Assembly (NCBI GenBank): GCA_905221605.1
Contig: CAJNDS010002103.1
Coordinates: 1-64,000, forward strand
From: Symbiodinium natans
Taxonomy: Eukaryota > Sar > Dinophyceae > Suessiales > Symbiodiniaceae
DNA length: 64,000 bases
Reading direction: 5' to 3'
Position numbers and translations under genes: made by a program. Below are positions 38,401 through 48,759 of this stretch, piece by piece. The stretch's first letter is position 1. Every line of letters begins with the position of its first letter. The notes under the pieces are model-generated. The model saw nothing but the letters and a program-made list of their open reading frames with translations. It searched no databases and was not told where the DNA came from.

Positions 38401-39660
38401 GCTGGGCCCCTAGTAATTAAGGTGTTTTCCCTTTCTAAGGACCTCTGGGGAGGCCTTGAACTGTACCGGTTTAGGTTTCAGGGTTCAGGGTTCAGGGTTC
38501 AGGGTTCAGGGTTTAGGGTTTAGGGTTTAGGGTTTAGGGTTCATCAAGCCATGGTGCGAGATTTCCATACAGGGCCAGCCCGTAAGAACAGCCAACGCTT
38601 CGCTGGCCCTTCCTGGCAGGGTTTAGGGTTTAGGGTTTAGGGTTTAGGGTTTAGGGTTTAGGGTTTAGGGTTTAGGGTTTAGGGTTTAGGGTTTAGGGTT
38701 TAGGGTTTAGGGTTTAGGGTTTAGGGTTTAGGGTGTAGGGTTTAGGGTTTAGGGCTTTAGGGTTTAGGGTTTCAGGCAGGAATTTGGGAGTTTACGACGG
38801 TCAGGGTTCGCTAATCTAATCTGGGCCCAGAAAACCATCGGATTCCCTTTTAAGGTTGGCAATCTCCTATCGAGGATCAGGCTGCAGAATTTCTAGCACC
38901 TACTACAGGACAAGCGAAAAAGCATCCCCTAAAAAGGTCATGTATCAAAAAAGTCTATACCTCTGCACTAAAGCAATTCTTCGGGAAACCCCTTAGGGCC
39001 CAAGGTACATGGATACCCAGGGTCTGTAGCCCACCTGACGCCAAGGCTTCATAGGATCCGCAGGCTTTGGCAAACGCCTGGCTGCAGGCTGCAGGGAAAG
39101 AAGCTGTAGCTGGAAAGCCGTTGCTCGGTCGCAAGACCGAATCACTGAGCTACAAACCCTATGCCTTGAGTCCTAAATCCTAAGCAGTGAATCCTGAACC
39201 GTAGAGCATGGGCCCTACACGCAGCACTAATCATCACTAATCCTCAACCCTACAGGCCCTGGACCGTAAGGCTTCTGAATTTATAAGTTAGGGTTTAGGG
39301 TTTAGGGTAGTTGGAGAGGCTTTCAAGCAGGATAACTGTAGTTCTAACGGCTTGCAACCTTATTTCGAAAATGTGTACCCCTACTTACATCTACCCATAA
39401 GCTACCAATTGCTTAAGAACCCACCAAAAAATAGAGACATTCCTTATCAGGGCAATATAGGGATGACTCCTTTCTATTTGTTTGGGGGTTCTTCAGCAAA
39501 CAGTATACAAGCCTTCTTTAGCCGTCGACCCTCCACCTTTCCCTGTTGCCTTCTCGATAATGCTGGCCCAAAGCTGCAGGCGCAGCGTGGAACACTTCGC
39601 AAGATAGTGGTAGCCGGCAGCGCTGCCGCTCAGGCTGGGCAGCCGGTCGTCGACGAGGAT
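33973..39660 (-). CDS. Calpain-like (peptidase C2) domain gene, split into at least six short exons
   Basis: Seen: exons 39660-39550, 39077-39035, 35855-35774, 34985-34935, 34556-34494 and 34064-33973 carry the calpain core blocks in correct order. These are VDDRLP, LWASIIEK/AFAKACGSYEAL, GLVPDHAYSLMAVHE (catalytic His), LLQIRNP (catalytic Asn region), WNG/AWSQQSGHWTP and DDDAGMFFMAMPDFITHF. Known: calpains are Ca2+-dependent cysteine proteases that act by limited cleavage of cell proteins; several protist members are inactive. Inferred: a calpain-like protein of unknown partner. The exon with the catalytic Cys (normally QG.lGDCW) was not found with certainty; a degenerate candidate is at 40441-40510. 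Start, stop and flanking domains are unknown. Two junctions fixed by homology use GC donors. Confidence 0.8.
34494..34556 (-). CDS. Calpain-like gene: AWSQQSGHWTP exon
   Basis: Reads AWSQQSGHWTPDLRSRLRYP, matching gaWsd.S..Wt..lr..l. Acceptor AATCCACAAAG. The end is set at GTG|GCTCG (GC donor) to keep the frame into the next exon; a GT donor at 34503 would shift it. Confidence 0.75.
34935..34985 (-). CDS. Calpain-like gene: RNP exon
   Basis: Reads VRLLQIRNPHAHSAWNG (family: vrLlrlRNPWG..eWnGaWsd). The Trp after RNP is His here. Acceptor GGTGTGAG; donor must be GC (GGG|GCCTTC) because the next exon supplies AWSQQS, giving WNG|AWS as in the family. Confidence 0.85.
35774..35855 (-). CDS. Calpain-like gene: catalytic His exon
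   Basis: Contains GLVPDHAYSLMAVHEVTTAD. GLV.gHAYSl..v.ev is the signature around the calpain catalytic histidine; the usual Gly before His is Asp here. Acceptor TTTGCGAAG. The end is uncertain: a GC donor at TCG|GCTCATGG keeps the frame, while a GT donor seven bases on (G|GTGGGTTTAGGG) enters a telomere-like array. Confidence 0.85.
36352..36400 (-). CDS. Unassigned exon (PKDVLDRLWRGAKARQ)
   Basis: Acceptor TTGTCCCACAAG, donor CAGG|GTTTAGGG. Lies between calpain-like exons 39035 and 35855; could be part of that gene. Confidence 0.4.
36795..36863 (-). CDS. Unassigned exon (LRITFVRGEVEVA...)
   Basis: Contains LRITFVRGEVEVAVVRSFRG. Donor GGG|GTTTTGGC. Lies within the calpain-like span but not matched to the core. 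Confidence 0.4.
37614..37677 (-). CDS. Unassigned exon (PRLGRKDFDAELL...)
   Basis: Peptide PRLGRKDFDAELLWGTLCSS. Acceptor CTGACCCAGAAAG, donor CA|GTGCTGG. Lies within the calpain-like span. Confidence 0.4.
38250..38354. mobile_element. Inverted-repeat element family B (GGGATGTTCCCCCTTATACT ends)
   Basis: Arms GGATGTTC.CCCTTATAC.AACAG and the reverse complement. Copies at 12228-12322, 13500-13595, 38250-38354 and 53478-53575, each about 95-105 bp, with little conserved centre. Confidence 0.85.
38620..38755. repeat. TTTAGGG telomere-like array
   Basis: About nineteen units, one of the longest; sits in an intron span of the calpain-like gene. Confidence 0.95.
39035..39077 (-). CDS. Calpain-like gene: AFAKACGSYEAL exon
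   Basis: Reads AFAKACGSYEALASG, matching AyAKlhGsYeaL.gG. Only 43 bp. Acceptor CTGCAGCCAG, donor CAG|GTGGGC. Joined to the previous exon it gives IIEK|AFAK, exactly the family sequence. Confidence 0.85.
39550..39660 (-). CDS. Calpain-like gene: VDDRLP...LWASIIEK exon
   Basis: Begins ILVDDRLPSLSGSAAGYHYL and ends LQLWASIIEK. Matches the family's vvVDDrlP.....fakc....lWa.llEKA. Acceptor GGGACCCAAG after a poly-G tract (coding strand). Donor is GC: AAG|GCAACAGGG, required to join the next exon's AFAK in phase. Confidence 0.85.
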
Positions 39661-40440
39661 CTTGGGTCCCAAAAGACCCCCCCCCCCCTCCAAAACAAAA
39701 ACTGTGATGACAGGCCGATACCAGGATACTCCCTATTCAAGCCCTAAAGCCCCAAAACACAAAACACCCAATGTGGACCACCTACTAGCTTTCAGTTTGT
39801 GCCCCAAGGCACTTCGCGCCAAAAGCCGCCCAAGCAAAGCCGCACCATGTAAACACCAGCCGCACTGCGCCTCGTGACTCATTACTTCTAGGCTGCCCAG
39901 TAAACCTAGGCTTAAAAAGGGTGCCCTTTTTGCTTACAGGGGTTTGTAAGGGAACCTAAACCCCCCAAAAAGGGAATAAGGGTACTACTGGGCATCCTAG
40001 ACTTGGAGGTTGATGGGTAGTTTGTAGTAGGGTTGCAATTCGGGTCCATGTACCTCACTATCATATACCTGGGCCCAAAGCCTATGTAGGAAGTACTCTA
40101 AGGCCTAAGTATTCCCTATTTGGGTACATGCACCCTTAGGGGTAACTACGCTTGGAACCCAATTTGGGGCACTTACAACCTTATATGTGCTTTATGCAAC
40201 TACCCGTGGACCTTCAAGTAGGGTCGAGGAGGGCCTAGGGACGCAGGCCCAGATGCTTGGTCGGTCACTTTTGCTCAGCCCACAACCGAAACCTCAACAC
40301 CCAAAACGCACAAACCCAGGGTTCGTTGAACCCCCTATGCCCAAACTCCTGAAACCTAAGCTTGGGCACCTCCCAAGGCAACACCCTAAACCCTAATCCC
40401 TAAACCCTAAACCCTAAACCCTAAACCCCCAAAACGGAAC

Positions 40441-40510
40441 CACTGCGGGCAGGATGCGATTGCTGCTCAGGTAGCAGCGACCTCAGGAACCGGCCGCCCT
40501 GATCGAGGCG
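40441..40510 (-). CDS. Possible calpain-like exon at the position of the active-site Cys
   Basis: Reads RLDQGGRFLRSLLPEQQSHP. It lies upstream of the VDDRLP exon, where QG.lGDCwll.al is expected; QGGRFLRSLL resembles it loosely but has no GDC. Acceptor CAATTCTTAAAG, donor GTG|GTTCCG. It could be a degenerate active site or an unrelated exon. Confidence 0.3.
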
Positions 40511-40531
40511 CTTTAAGAATTGAGGGCTTTG

Positions 40532-40683
40532 GGCTTTTCAGGGTTCAGGGTTCAGGGTTCAGGGTTCAGGGTTCAGGGTTTAGGGTTTAGGGTTTAGGGT
40601 TTAGGGTTTAGGGTTTAGGGTTTAGGGTTTAGGGTTTAGGGTTTAGGGTTTAGGGTTTAGGGTTTAGGGTTTAGGGTTTAGGG
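40532..40683. repeat. TTCAGGG then TTTAGGG array
   Basis: Five to six TTCAGGG units followed by about sixteen TTTAGGG units; the sharp switch suggests separate local expansion of each variant. Confidence 0.95.
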
Positions 40684-41544
40684 CAGACTGCAGGGGCCTT
40701 GGGAGTTTATGGAGCCAGGGGGTTCGGGAAAGCTCGGTCTTCAGGGTTCAGGACTTCCCCGGAGCACCAAAAACACTCTTCAATGGTTTGGGGTTTAGGG
40801 TTTGGGGTTTAGGGTTGGGGGTTTAGGGTTTAGGGTTTAGGGTTTAGGTTTTAGGGGTCAGGGTTTAGGGTTTTCAGGTGCGGGCATGCAGGGTACCAAG
40901 GCCTGGTACTCGGCCAAGGCTGCCAGAGAAGACAGGAACCAACAGTCCTTAGCTTCGGTGTCCGATTCCCATGTGGGTGAGATAAACCCTAAACCCTAGA
41001 TCCTAAACTCTAAACCGTGGTGTCTCTTGTGGGTGGTATCCTAAACATTTGATTCCAGCCCCAAACCCTAAGGGTCCATGTGCCTCATTCTTCTATACTT
41101 AAGCCCCAAAGTCCCTATATACATATACATATATACAGGAAGTACTTTAATGAACCCTTAGGGAAACCCAACAAGCTGCAGTCCCAAGAACCCCAAGCTC
41201 GCCCTGCTTCACGTCCTCCGCGCAGGGACGGCCGCGGAGGAGCTGCCAGTCCTCCGCCCAGGAAGGCCGAGCACCGACACCCCCAAAAGCCCCATCCGGG
41301 AACACTGCAAAGCCTTAAGCCCTGAAGCAACCAAACGTTGCTTCCAAATGTTGCATCAAACAAACCGATTTATGGAAAATACTAAGCATATATATGTATA
41401 CTTAATTCTATTATATTATATTTTGTTATGGTATATTGTATTATGTTATATCATGTTATATTATATTATAAGCCGGATTTCGGAGTTTAGGGTTTAGAGT
41501 TTAGGTTTGGGGTTTAGGGTTCAGGGAGGCGGCTCAGGGTTTAT

Positions 41545-41606
41545 GGCCCGAAGATGTTGGGGTTCCACGGTCCTCTTCAGGAACTTGTGAAAGGTGCTCC
41601 TCCTCC
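41545..41606 (-). CDS. Unassigned exon (EEEHLSQVPEEDR...)
   Basis: Peptide EEEHLSQVPEEDRGTPTSSG, acidic. The acceptor CACCACGCAG coincides with the end of an inverted-repeat element (41620-41718). Confidence 0.45.
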
Positions 41607-41839
41607 CTGCGTGGTGCCCCCAGTAACCATATTATAGCAAGGGCACCCCGTTTTTTTGTGTTGGTTACTTTATAAGGGAACCTTGAACCCCAAAAAGGGA
41701 AAAGGGCGCCACTGGGGTGATCCAGGGTAGGATTTTGGGGAGGGTCCGGTTCACTTGGTGTGGTTGGGTTAGGCTTTGTATATACTTATCTGGGTATATA
41801 CCAGCGAATAGTATTGGCAACTATGCAAGCTGCTGTCAC

Positions 41840-41878
41840 TTCCAATGCTTGTCTTGCTCCTGGACTTTAGGTGCCACC
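41840..41878 (-). CDS. Unassigned exon (VAPKVQEQDKHW)
   Basis: Strong acceptor TTGATGTCCTCGCAG, donor AA|GTGACAGC. 39 bp. Confidence 0.5.
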
Positions 41879-42061
41879 CTGCGAGGACATCAAGCAAAAG
41901 GAAAGGACCGGCCAGAAGAACCCCTTTCCGAAGACTCAAACCCATGTGTGTTGTAGTCAGATTCTTCTTGCAATCGCAAGGAAGAGTTCACAGACAATTC
42001 CTCAACTCTGAATCCTAAGGCCTCAAAGCCATCTCTACCCGTACCCTAAAAAGTCACCCCT

Positions 42062-42115
42062 TCAATCCGTGTCCTCCTTGGACTTTAGTGGTCTGCCATC
42101 GTGATACGTCAGCTC
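42062..42115 (-). CDS. Possible last exon of a gene, with stop (ELTYHDGRPLKSKEDTD*)
   Basis: 17 codons then TGA. Acceptor CAACGTGCAG at the edge of an inverted-repeat element (42155-42250). If the stop is real it separates an upstream gene from the calpain-like gene; a donor at AA|GTCCAAGG would remove it. Confidence 0.4.
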   Translation of the reverse strand, partial: ELTYHDGRPLKSKEDTD

Positions 42116-42447
42116 CTGCACGTTGTCCGAGAAAGGTACCATTGGGGCCTTCGTAATTAGAACAAGGTCTTGAGGGGCTCTTATAGTACGCTTTATCTAG
42201 GGGCCATGAGGGAATACTATTAGTGATTCTTCCGACCCCTCGTAATTCTTCCGGCCCCAATATGACAAAACTTACAAGATTGGGTATTTCCAGGTAAGCC
42301 CTAAACCCTAAACCCTAAACCCCAAACCCTAAACTCTAGGCCCTAAACCCCAAACCCCAAACCCCAAACCCTAAACTCTAGGCCCTAAACCCTAAACCCT
42401 AAACCCCAAACCCTAAACCCCAAACCCTAAACCCTAAACCCTAAACC

Positions 42448-42511
42448 CATCTGCCTCCGGCCGCCTCCAGGCCGTGATCCGGCCCCCCAGAACAGGGGGG
42501 AAGTCTCGGTC
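42448..42511 (-). CDS. Unassigned exon (DRDFPPVLGGRIT...)
   Basis: Peptide DRDFPPVLGGRITAWRRPEA. Acceptor AGATCTCAAGAG; followed on the coding strand by a TTTAGGG array. Confidence 0.5.
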
Positions 42512-42944
42512 CTCTTGAGATCTTTTTTGGGGAGAGCTAGGAGTTTAGGGTTTAGGGTGAGGTTTGGGCCTTCAGGGTTTTGAGTTATGGTTTTTGTTTT
42601 TTTTCTCCGGGGGTTGGCGAGTTAGGGTTTTTGGATGTTGAGGTGCTTGGGTTGTTGGGGCTTGGGCTGTAGGGATTTACAGTTTTAGGCTGCAGTAGGC
42701 CCTTTTCAGGCAGCGGCAGGGGCTTAGGGTGTCGTGTAGGCCGCAAGTAGGGAATCGGCTTAGAACGCAAGGTCGTAAGAACGGGCAAGGCTGTGTTGAA
42801 GTTGTTTTTGCCTTTGTGTGTGTGTGTGTGTGTGTGCTTGTGTGTGTTAATCTGGCTTCGTCAGCTCTTGCTGCGTTTGAGTATGTATTTCCCTTCTAGC
42901 AGGGCATCTTTTGACGTATGCATAATACATATCTTTTTTAGACA

Positions 42945-43075
42945 TACATACATACATACATACATACATACATACATACATACATACATACATACATACT
43001 TGCATACTTACATACTTACATACTTACCTACTTACATACATACGTACATACATACATACACACATGCACACACAC
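42945..43075. repeat. (CATA)n microsatellite
   Basis: About 30 units with CTTA variants. Confidence 0.95.
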
Positions 43076-44329
43076 ATACATGTGCTTACATGTTGATGTG
43101 TTTCAGCAAAGGACGTACTCGAACTGAAGGTACCGGATTGTTAGAGATCCAAAGCAGGAAGCCTCTGGAGCGAATGCTTTCAGACCCATTGAAGGGGTCG
43201 GCATCATTACGAATAGTATTCCCTTATCGTCCCTTTGTAATTCTACCATACTAACACCGGAAAAAAAAACCCAATTCTAATCATTCAGCCACTACTGGGA
43301 GTGTAAGAAAATAGGGGACCCCCCCCCCCCCCCAGTATAGATCCCCAATGCCAAATGGCAGGATTATAACAAGGAGCCCAATAAGGTACCCTTAACTTCG
43401 GACCCCCCCCCCCCCCCCCCCCCCCCCGTGGGTGGCTTAAATAGGGTCTATTTGGAAGCTGAGAGTCGTGTTTTGGTGTGGTAGATAGAAAGGAAAGGGC
43501 ATGATAAAGTAGCGAGAGGAGCTCTTCAATTCCCTTCCTTATCTCCTATGCTCTTTTCCTTCTTTATTGCAACAGGAGAAGACACGAAAAGGGCTTCCCA
43601 CTTGTTCTTCCTTTCTTGTGTTTTTGTCATTTAGAGGGGAACAGGAGAAGAGGAGGGAGAGAGAAGGAGAGGGGAGAGAAGGGAAAGGGAAGTGAGAGAA
43701 GAGAGACAACAAGGAGGCCATTTTAATTTTCTGGAAGGGTACTGAACAGAAGAGAGGAGACAAGGAACAAGGAGACGGAGGAACACAACAAGGCGCAAAG
43801 AAGATGGCACTCTTCTTTATCTATCATCTCTCCCTTCCTTGTCTCTCTCTTTTCCCTCTATTATTAAAAAGGACAAGACCTCTTCGCAGATAGGTGCCCT
43901 CTCTCCTCTTCAGGAAGCCCCCTTGCCCTTATTTTGCTTGCTTTCTGAAACGACAAGGAAAACAACACATAGAAAGAGAGGAAATGGAATGAACCAATAG
44001 GCAGTGGAGCTCTTCAATTTCTTTCCCTATCTCTTTTCTTCTTTTTTCATTCTTCATTCAACAAGGAAAAGAAGCTTCCTTTTGTGTGTTTTTGAGATTT
44101 AAAGGAGAACAAGAGAAGAGAAGGGAGAGAGAAAGGAGAGAGGAGAGATCAACAGGAATGCAACTCTAAATGGAAGAGCAATGAAAAGAATGGAAGAGAA
44201 ATGAGGACAGGCGAAATGCAAAAATCAGGCAAAGAGAAGATGGTGCTCGTTTTCATCTTTCCTCTGGTTCTTATTTTTCTCTTCTCTTGTTCATTTCCGT
44301 TAGAAAAAAACAACAGGAATAACAATGAA

Positions 44330-44708
44330 CATGCAAAGCAAACCCAGCTGATGCTCATGATTTTTTCCCTTCTCCCTCTCTCTCTCTCTCCATATATGGG
44401 CGATGGAACGGGTGTCCTTGTTGGGCCGTTTTCTGGATCTTCAAGTGAGGAACCTAGGTGTTTTCTTTTGTTCGTTTCGCCCATTTTGGATTGGCAGCAA
44501 ACCCAGCTGATGCTCATGATTTATCTCTGTCCCCATATATGGGCGATGGATTGGGTGTCCTTTTTGATCGTTTTCTGCATCTTCAAGCGAGGAAAAGGGA
44601 CACCCCACAAGAGCACACTTAGGGTGTCCCTTTTGCTCGTTTGAAGACACAGAAGGCGATTAAAAGGGACGCCCATTTTGGATTGGCAGCCAACCCAGCT
44701 GATGCTCA

Positions 44709-44756
<48 letters not shown>

Positions 44757-45210
44757 ATATATGGGCGATGGAACAGGTGTCCTTTTAGATCGTTTTCTGC
44801 ATCTTCAAGCGAAGAAAAGGGACACCACAAGGAAACACTTAGGCTGTCCCTTTTGCTCGTTTGAAGACACAGCAAGCGATTAAAAGGGGCGCCCATTTTG
44901 GATTGGCAGCAAACCCAGCTGATGCTCATGATTTATCTCTGTCCCCATATATGGGCGATGGAACGGGTGTCCTTTTTGGATCGTTTTCTGCGTCTTCAAG
45001 CGAAGAAAAGGGACACTACAAGAAAACACTTAGTAAGGGTGCCCCTTTTGCTCGTTTCAAGACACAGAAGGCGATTAAAAGGGACGCCCATTTTGGATCG
45101 GCAGCAAACCCAGCTGATGCTCATGATTTATCTCTGTCTATATACGGGCGATGGAACGGGTGCCCTTCCTGATCGTTTTCTGCATCTTCAAGGGAGAAAG
45201 AAGGGCACCG
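44330..45210. repeat. Tandem repeat of about 160-220 bp, five copies
   Basis: Each unit has AACCCAGCTGATGCTCATGA, ATATATGGGCGATGGAACGG and TTTTCTGCATCTTCAAGCGA; CAGCTGATGCTCATGAT recurs at about 44346, 44505, 44697, 44916 and 45112. Frames are open through it by chance of period. A (TC)n run expands one unit (44707-44753). Confidence 0.85.
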
Positions 45211-45827
45211 CCCAAGAAGGAAAAGTAACATCAGATATAGGGAGGGAAATTGAAGAGCTCCTCTCTTTACTTAGTCATTCCCTTTCCTCTCTTCTTATCT
45301 GTTGTTTTCTTCGCTTCAAAAAGCAAAATAAGGGAAAAGAGATTTCCTGAAGAGGAGGGAGGGCACCTATTGAAGAGCTCCTGTCTTTACTTAGTCATTC
45401 ACTTTCCTCTCTTATCCGTTGTTTTATTCGCTTCAAAAAGCAAAATAAGCGAAAAGAGATTTCCTGACGAGGAGGGAGGGCACCTATCTGTAAAGAGCAA
45501 TCGTTTAGAGGGGAACAGGAGAAGAGGAGCGAGAGAGAAGGACAGAGGAGAGATACAGGGAATCCAATTTCAGTGGAATAGCAAAGAAAAGAATAGAAGA
45601 GAGATGAATAGAGAAGAGGGAGAGACAAAACAAGGCGCAGAGAAGATGGCACTCTTCTTTATCTATCCTATCTCCCTTATCTCTCCCTTCCTTCTTTCTT
45701 TTCCAGATAAGAACAACTAAAGAGGAATGATTATGAAAAGGAGAAGAGTAAGGAAAGGAGCAGAAGAGATAGGCCGAGAAGAGGGATATGATGAAGTACG
45801 GCAAGGTCCACGCGCAACGTCTGCCCA

Positions 45828-48078
45828 GAATTAAATAATTTAAATACTTTAAATCCGAAAGGGGCGTTTCGGATTTAAATTATTAAAATTATTTAATTCT
45901 GGGAAGGGGGGGGGCCCGGTCCTGCCCCCCCCCTTTTCGGATCTAAATTATTTAAATTATTTAAATTATTTAAATTATTTAAATTATTTAAATTATTTAA
46001 ATTATTTAAATTGTTTAAATTATTTAATTCAGGGGGTGGAATTAAATAATTTCAATAATTTCGATCCGAAAGGGGGGTTCGGATGTAAATTATTTAAATT
46101 ATTTAATTCCCCCCCCCCGGAATTAAATAATTTAAATAATTTAAAGAATTTGAATAATTTAAATAATTTAAATAATTTAAATAACTTAAATAATTTAAAT
46201 AATTTAAATAATTTAAATCCGAAAAGGTGGGGGGGGCAGGCCCGACCAGGCCCCCCCCCTTCCCAGAATTAAATAATTTAAATAATTTAAATCCGAAACG
46301 CCCCTTTCGGATTTAAAGTATTTAAATTATTTAATTCTGGGAAGGGGGGGGGGGGCCCGGGCCTGGCCCCCCCCCCCTTTTCGGATCTAAAGTATTTAAA
46401 TTATTTAAATTGTTTAAATTATTTAAATTATTTAAATTATTTAAATTATTTAAATTATTTAATTCCGGGGGGGGGGAATAAAATAATTTAAATAATTTAA
46501 ATCCGAAAGGGGGGGTTCGGATTTAAATTATTTAAATTATTTAATTCCCCCCCCCGGAATTAAATAATTTAAATAATTTGAATAATTTAAATAATTTAAA
46601 TAATTTAAATCCGAAAAGGGGAGGGGGGACCAGGCCCGACCAGCCCCCCCCCCTTCCCAGAACTAATAATTTCAATAATTTTACATCCGAAAACGCCCCT
46701 TTCGGATTTAATTATTTAATTAGTTAATTCTGGGAGGGGGGGGGGGGCCCGGGCCTGGCCCCCCCCCCTTTTCGGATTTAATTTATTTAAATTATTTAAA
46801 GTATTTAAATTATTTAATTCCGGGGGGGGAGAATTAAATAATTTAAATAATTTAAATCCGAAAGGGGGGGTTCGGATTTAAATTATTTAAATTATTGAAT
46901 TCCCACCCCCCGGAATTAAATAATTTAAATAATTTAAATAATTTAAATAATTTAAATAATTTAAATAATTTAAATAATTTAAATCCGAAAAGGAGGGGGG
47001 GCAGGCCCGACCAGGCCCCCCCCCTTCCCAGAATTAAATAATTTAAATAATTTAAATCCGAAATGCCCCTTTCGGATTTAAATTATTTAAATTATTTAAT
47101 TCTGGGAAGGGGGGGGGGGCCCGGGCCTGGCCCCCCCCTTTTCGGATTTAATTTATTTAAATTATTTAAATTATTTAAATTATTTAATTCCGGGGGGGGA
47201 ATTAAATATTTTAAATAATTTAAATCTGAAAGGGGGGGTTCGGATTTAATTTATTTAAATTATTTAATTCCCCCCCCCCCGGAATTAAATAATTTAAATA
47301 ATTTAAATAATTTAAATAATTTAAATAATTTAAATAATTTAAATAATTTAAATCCGAAAAGGGGGGGGGGCCAGGCCCGACCAGGCCCCCCCCCCTTCCC
47401 AGAATTAAATAATTTAAATAATTTAAATCCGAAACGCCCCTTTCGGATTTAAATTATTTAAATTATTTAATTCTGGGAAGGGGGGGGGGGCCCGGGCCTG
47501 GCCCCCCCCTTTTCGGATTTAATTTATTTAAATTATTTAAATTATTTAAATTATTTAAATTATTTAAATGATTTAATTCAGGGGGGGGGAATTAAATAAT
47601 TTAAATAATTTAAATCTGAAAGGGGGGGTTCGGATTTAAATTATTTAAATTATTGAATTCCCCCCCCCGGAATTAAACAATTTAAATAAGTTAAATAATT
47701 TCAATAAGTTAAATAATTTAAATCCGAAGAGGGGGGGGGGGCCAGGCCCAGGCCCCCTCCCCGGATTTTTAAAAAAATATTTTAAAAATTTACTTTCCCG
47801 AAAACGCCCCTTCCGTAATTTAAAAAAAATAAAAAAAAAAAAAACAATTATTTAAATTCTTAATTCTAGGGAGGGGGTGGGGGGGCCACCCCCGGGCCTG
47901 GCCCCCCCGCCTTTTCGGAGTTAATTTATTTAAAATATTTAATAATTAAAATCCGAAAAGGGGGGGGCTGGGGGGGCCAGGCCCGACCAGGCCCCCCCCC
48001 TTCCCAGAATTAAATAATTTAAATATTTTAAATCCGAAACGCCCCTTTCGGATTTAAATTATTTAAATTATTTAATTC
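45828..48078. repeat. Palindromic AATTATTTAA satellite with poly-G/poly-C, first copy
   Basis: Units of about 370-390 bp built from nested palindromes: (TTTAAATTA)n arms, CCGAAACGCCCCTTTCGG or CCGAAAGGGGGGGTTCGG centres, and GGGGGCCCGGGCCTGGCCCCC or CCAGGCCCGACCAGGCC GC blocks. Each unit can fold completely. Asn-Asn-Leu frames are artefacts. Confidence 0.9.
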
Positions 48079-48285
48079 CTTGCCCCAGAACCCCCAGAAA
48101 CGACAACAGGGTCTATTTGGCAGATGGCTTTTGTGAATAAGCGTACGTTTTGGGGCCTTATTTCCTCTTTAAAACCCGAGTCTCAGCTTCCAAATAGACC
48201 CTATTTAAGCTGCACACACCCCCCCCCCCCGCCCCCCTCCTCAAAAATGGGGGTGAACATTTTGAGAACCATCTGCTGATGGAAC

Positions 48286-48365
48286 CAGGAGACGGCAAGT
48301 TGGTGACGTGGAACGCCAGCTGGTTCCTGTCCATGTTCGATTCGCCTCTGGTCTGCATTGCATCA
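48286..48365 (-). CDS. Unassigned exon (DAMQTRGESNMDR...)
   Basis: Peptide DAMQTRGESNMDRNQLAFHV then TNLPSP. Acceptor GAAACCCCAAG, donor CTG|GTTCCATC. A plus frame (GKLVTWNASWFLSMFDSP) is also open. Confidence 0.45.
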
Positions 48366-48390
48366 CTTGGGGTTTCAGGGCTTAGGGTCC

Positions 48391-48469
48391 CTTCAAATAT
48401 GCTCAGCACACTTTGAGGTTCCTGCATGGCGAAACCTGCGGCCCTGGAGAAGGACTGGGCTGCACACCA
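48391..48469 (-). CDS. Unassigned exon (WCAAQSFSRAAGF...)
   Basis: Peptide WCAAQSFSRAAGFAMQEPQS then VLSIFEG. Acceptor TGTGGCCGGAAG. The minus frame is open across this and the previous exon (48158-48544). Confidence 0.4.
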
Positions 48470-48677
48470 CTTCCGGCCACAGGTGTTCTGTTGGTTTTGT
48501 TTAATGTAGTGCTCCTTTTGATGATATTTGGGGTTCCATTGCAAGCTGCCGATACAGTGGCCCTAATGTAGAACATCCCTCACGCGTAGTTTAGGAATGA
48601 GGGTAGGGTGTTTAGCTGCTTAGCTCTCAGAAGAAGTGCTTTGTCTGGTCAAATCTGGTACTGCTCGTCTAGCTCAC

Positions 48678-48759
48678 CTGCTGAGCTTGCTTTCGGCTGT
48701 GCATGCTGATTGTTCGGAACTTAACCGGAAACTGTTTGGCGCTGCTTTGGGGGCACCCT
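48678..48759 (-). CDS. Unassigned exon (AKQFPVKFRTISM...)
   Basis: Contains AKQFPVKFRTISMHSRKQAQ with a consensus donor CAG|GTGAGC. Acceptor GGGGTTCGAG. Confidence 0.5.

Larger units (their letters stand above)
43435..48210. mobile_element. About 4.8-kb composite element with 40-bp terminal inverted repeats
   Basis: Left end 43435-43474 (GCTTAAATAGGGTCTATTTGG...) and right end 48171-48210 (...CCAAATAGACCCTATTTAAGC) match as reverse complements at about 38 of 40 positions. Inside lie purine/pyrimidine-rich sequence with duplicated blocks (43500-43860 resembles 45490-45720), a tandem repeat (44330-45210), a 120-bp tandem pair (45250-45490) and the AATTATTTAA satellite. No transposase frame was recognised. 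Confidence 0.65.

Noticed and set aside
44149-45804. Frames of 60-156 codons with repeated peptide motifs
   Set aside because: They shift between frames along a tandem repeat and purine-rich DNA, with no conserved reading frame among units.
45960-47760. CRISPR-like or coding repeats in the AATTATTTAA region
   Set aside because: No spacers of regular length; a palindromic eukaryotic-type satellite. Asn-Asn-Leu frames are repeat artefacts.
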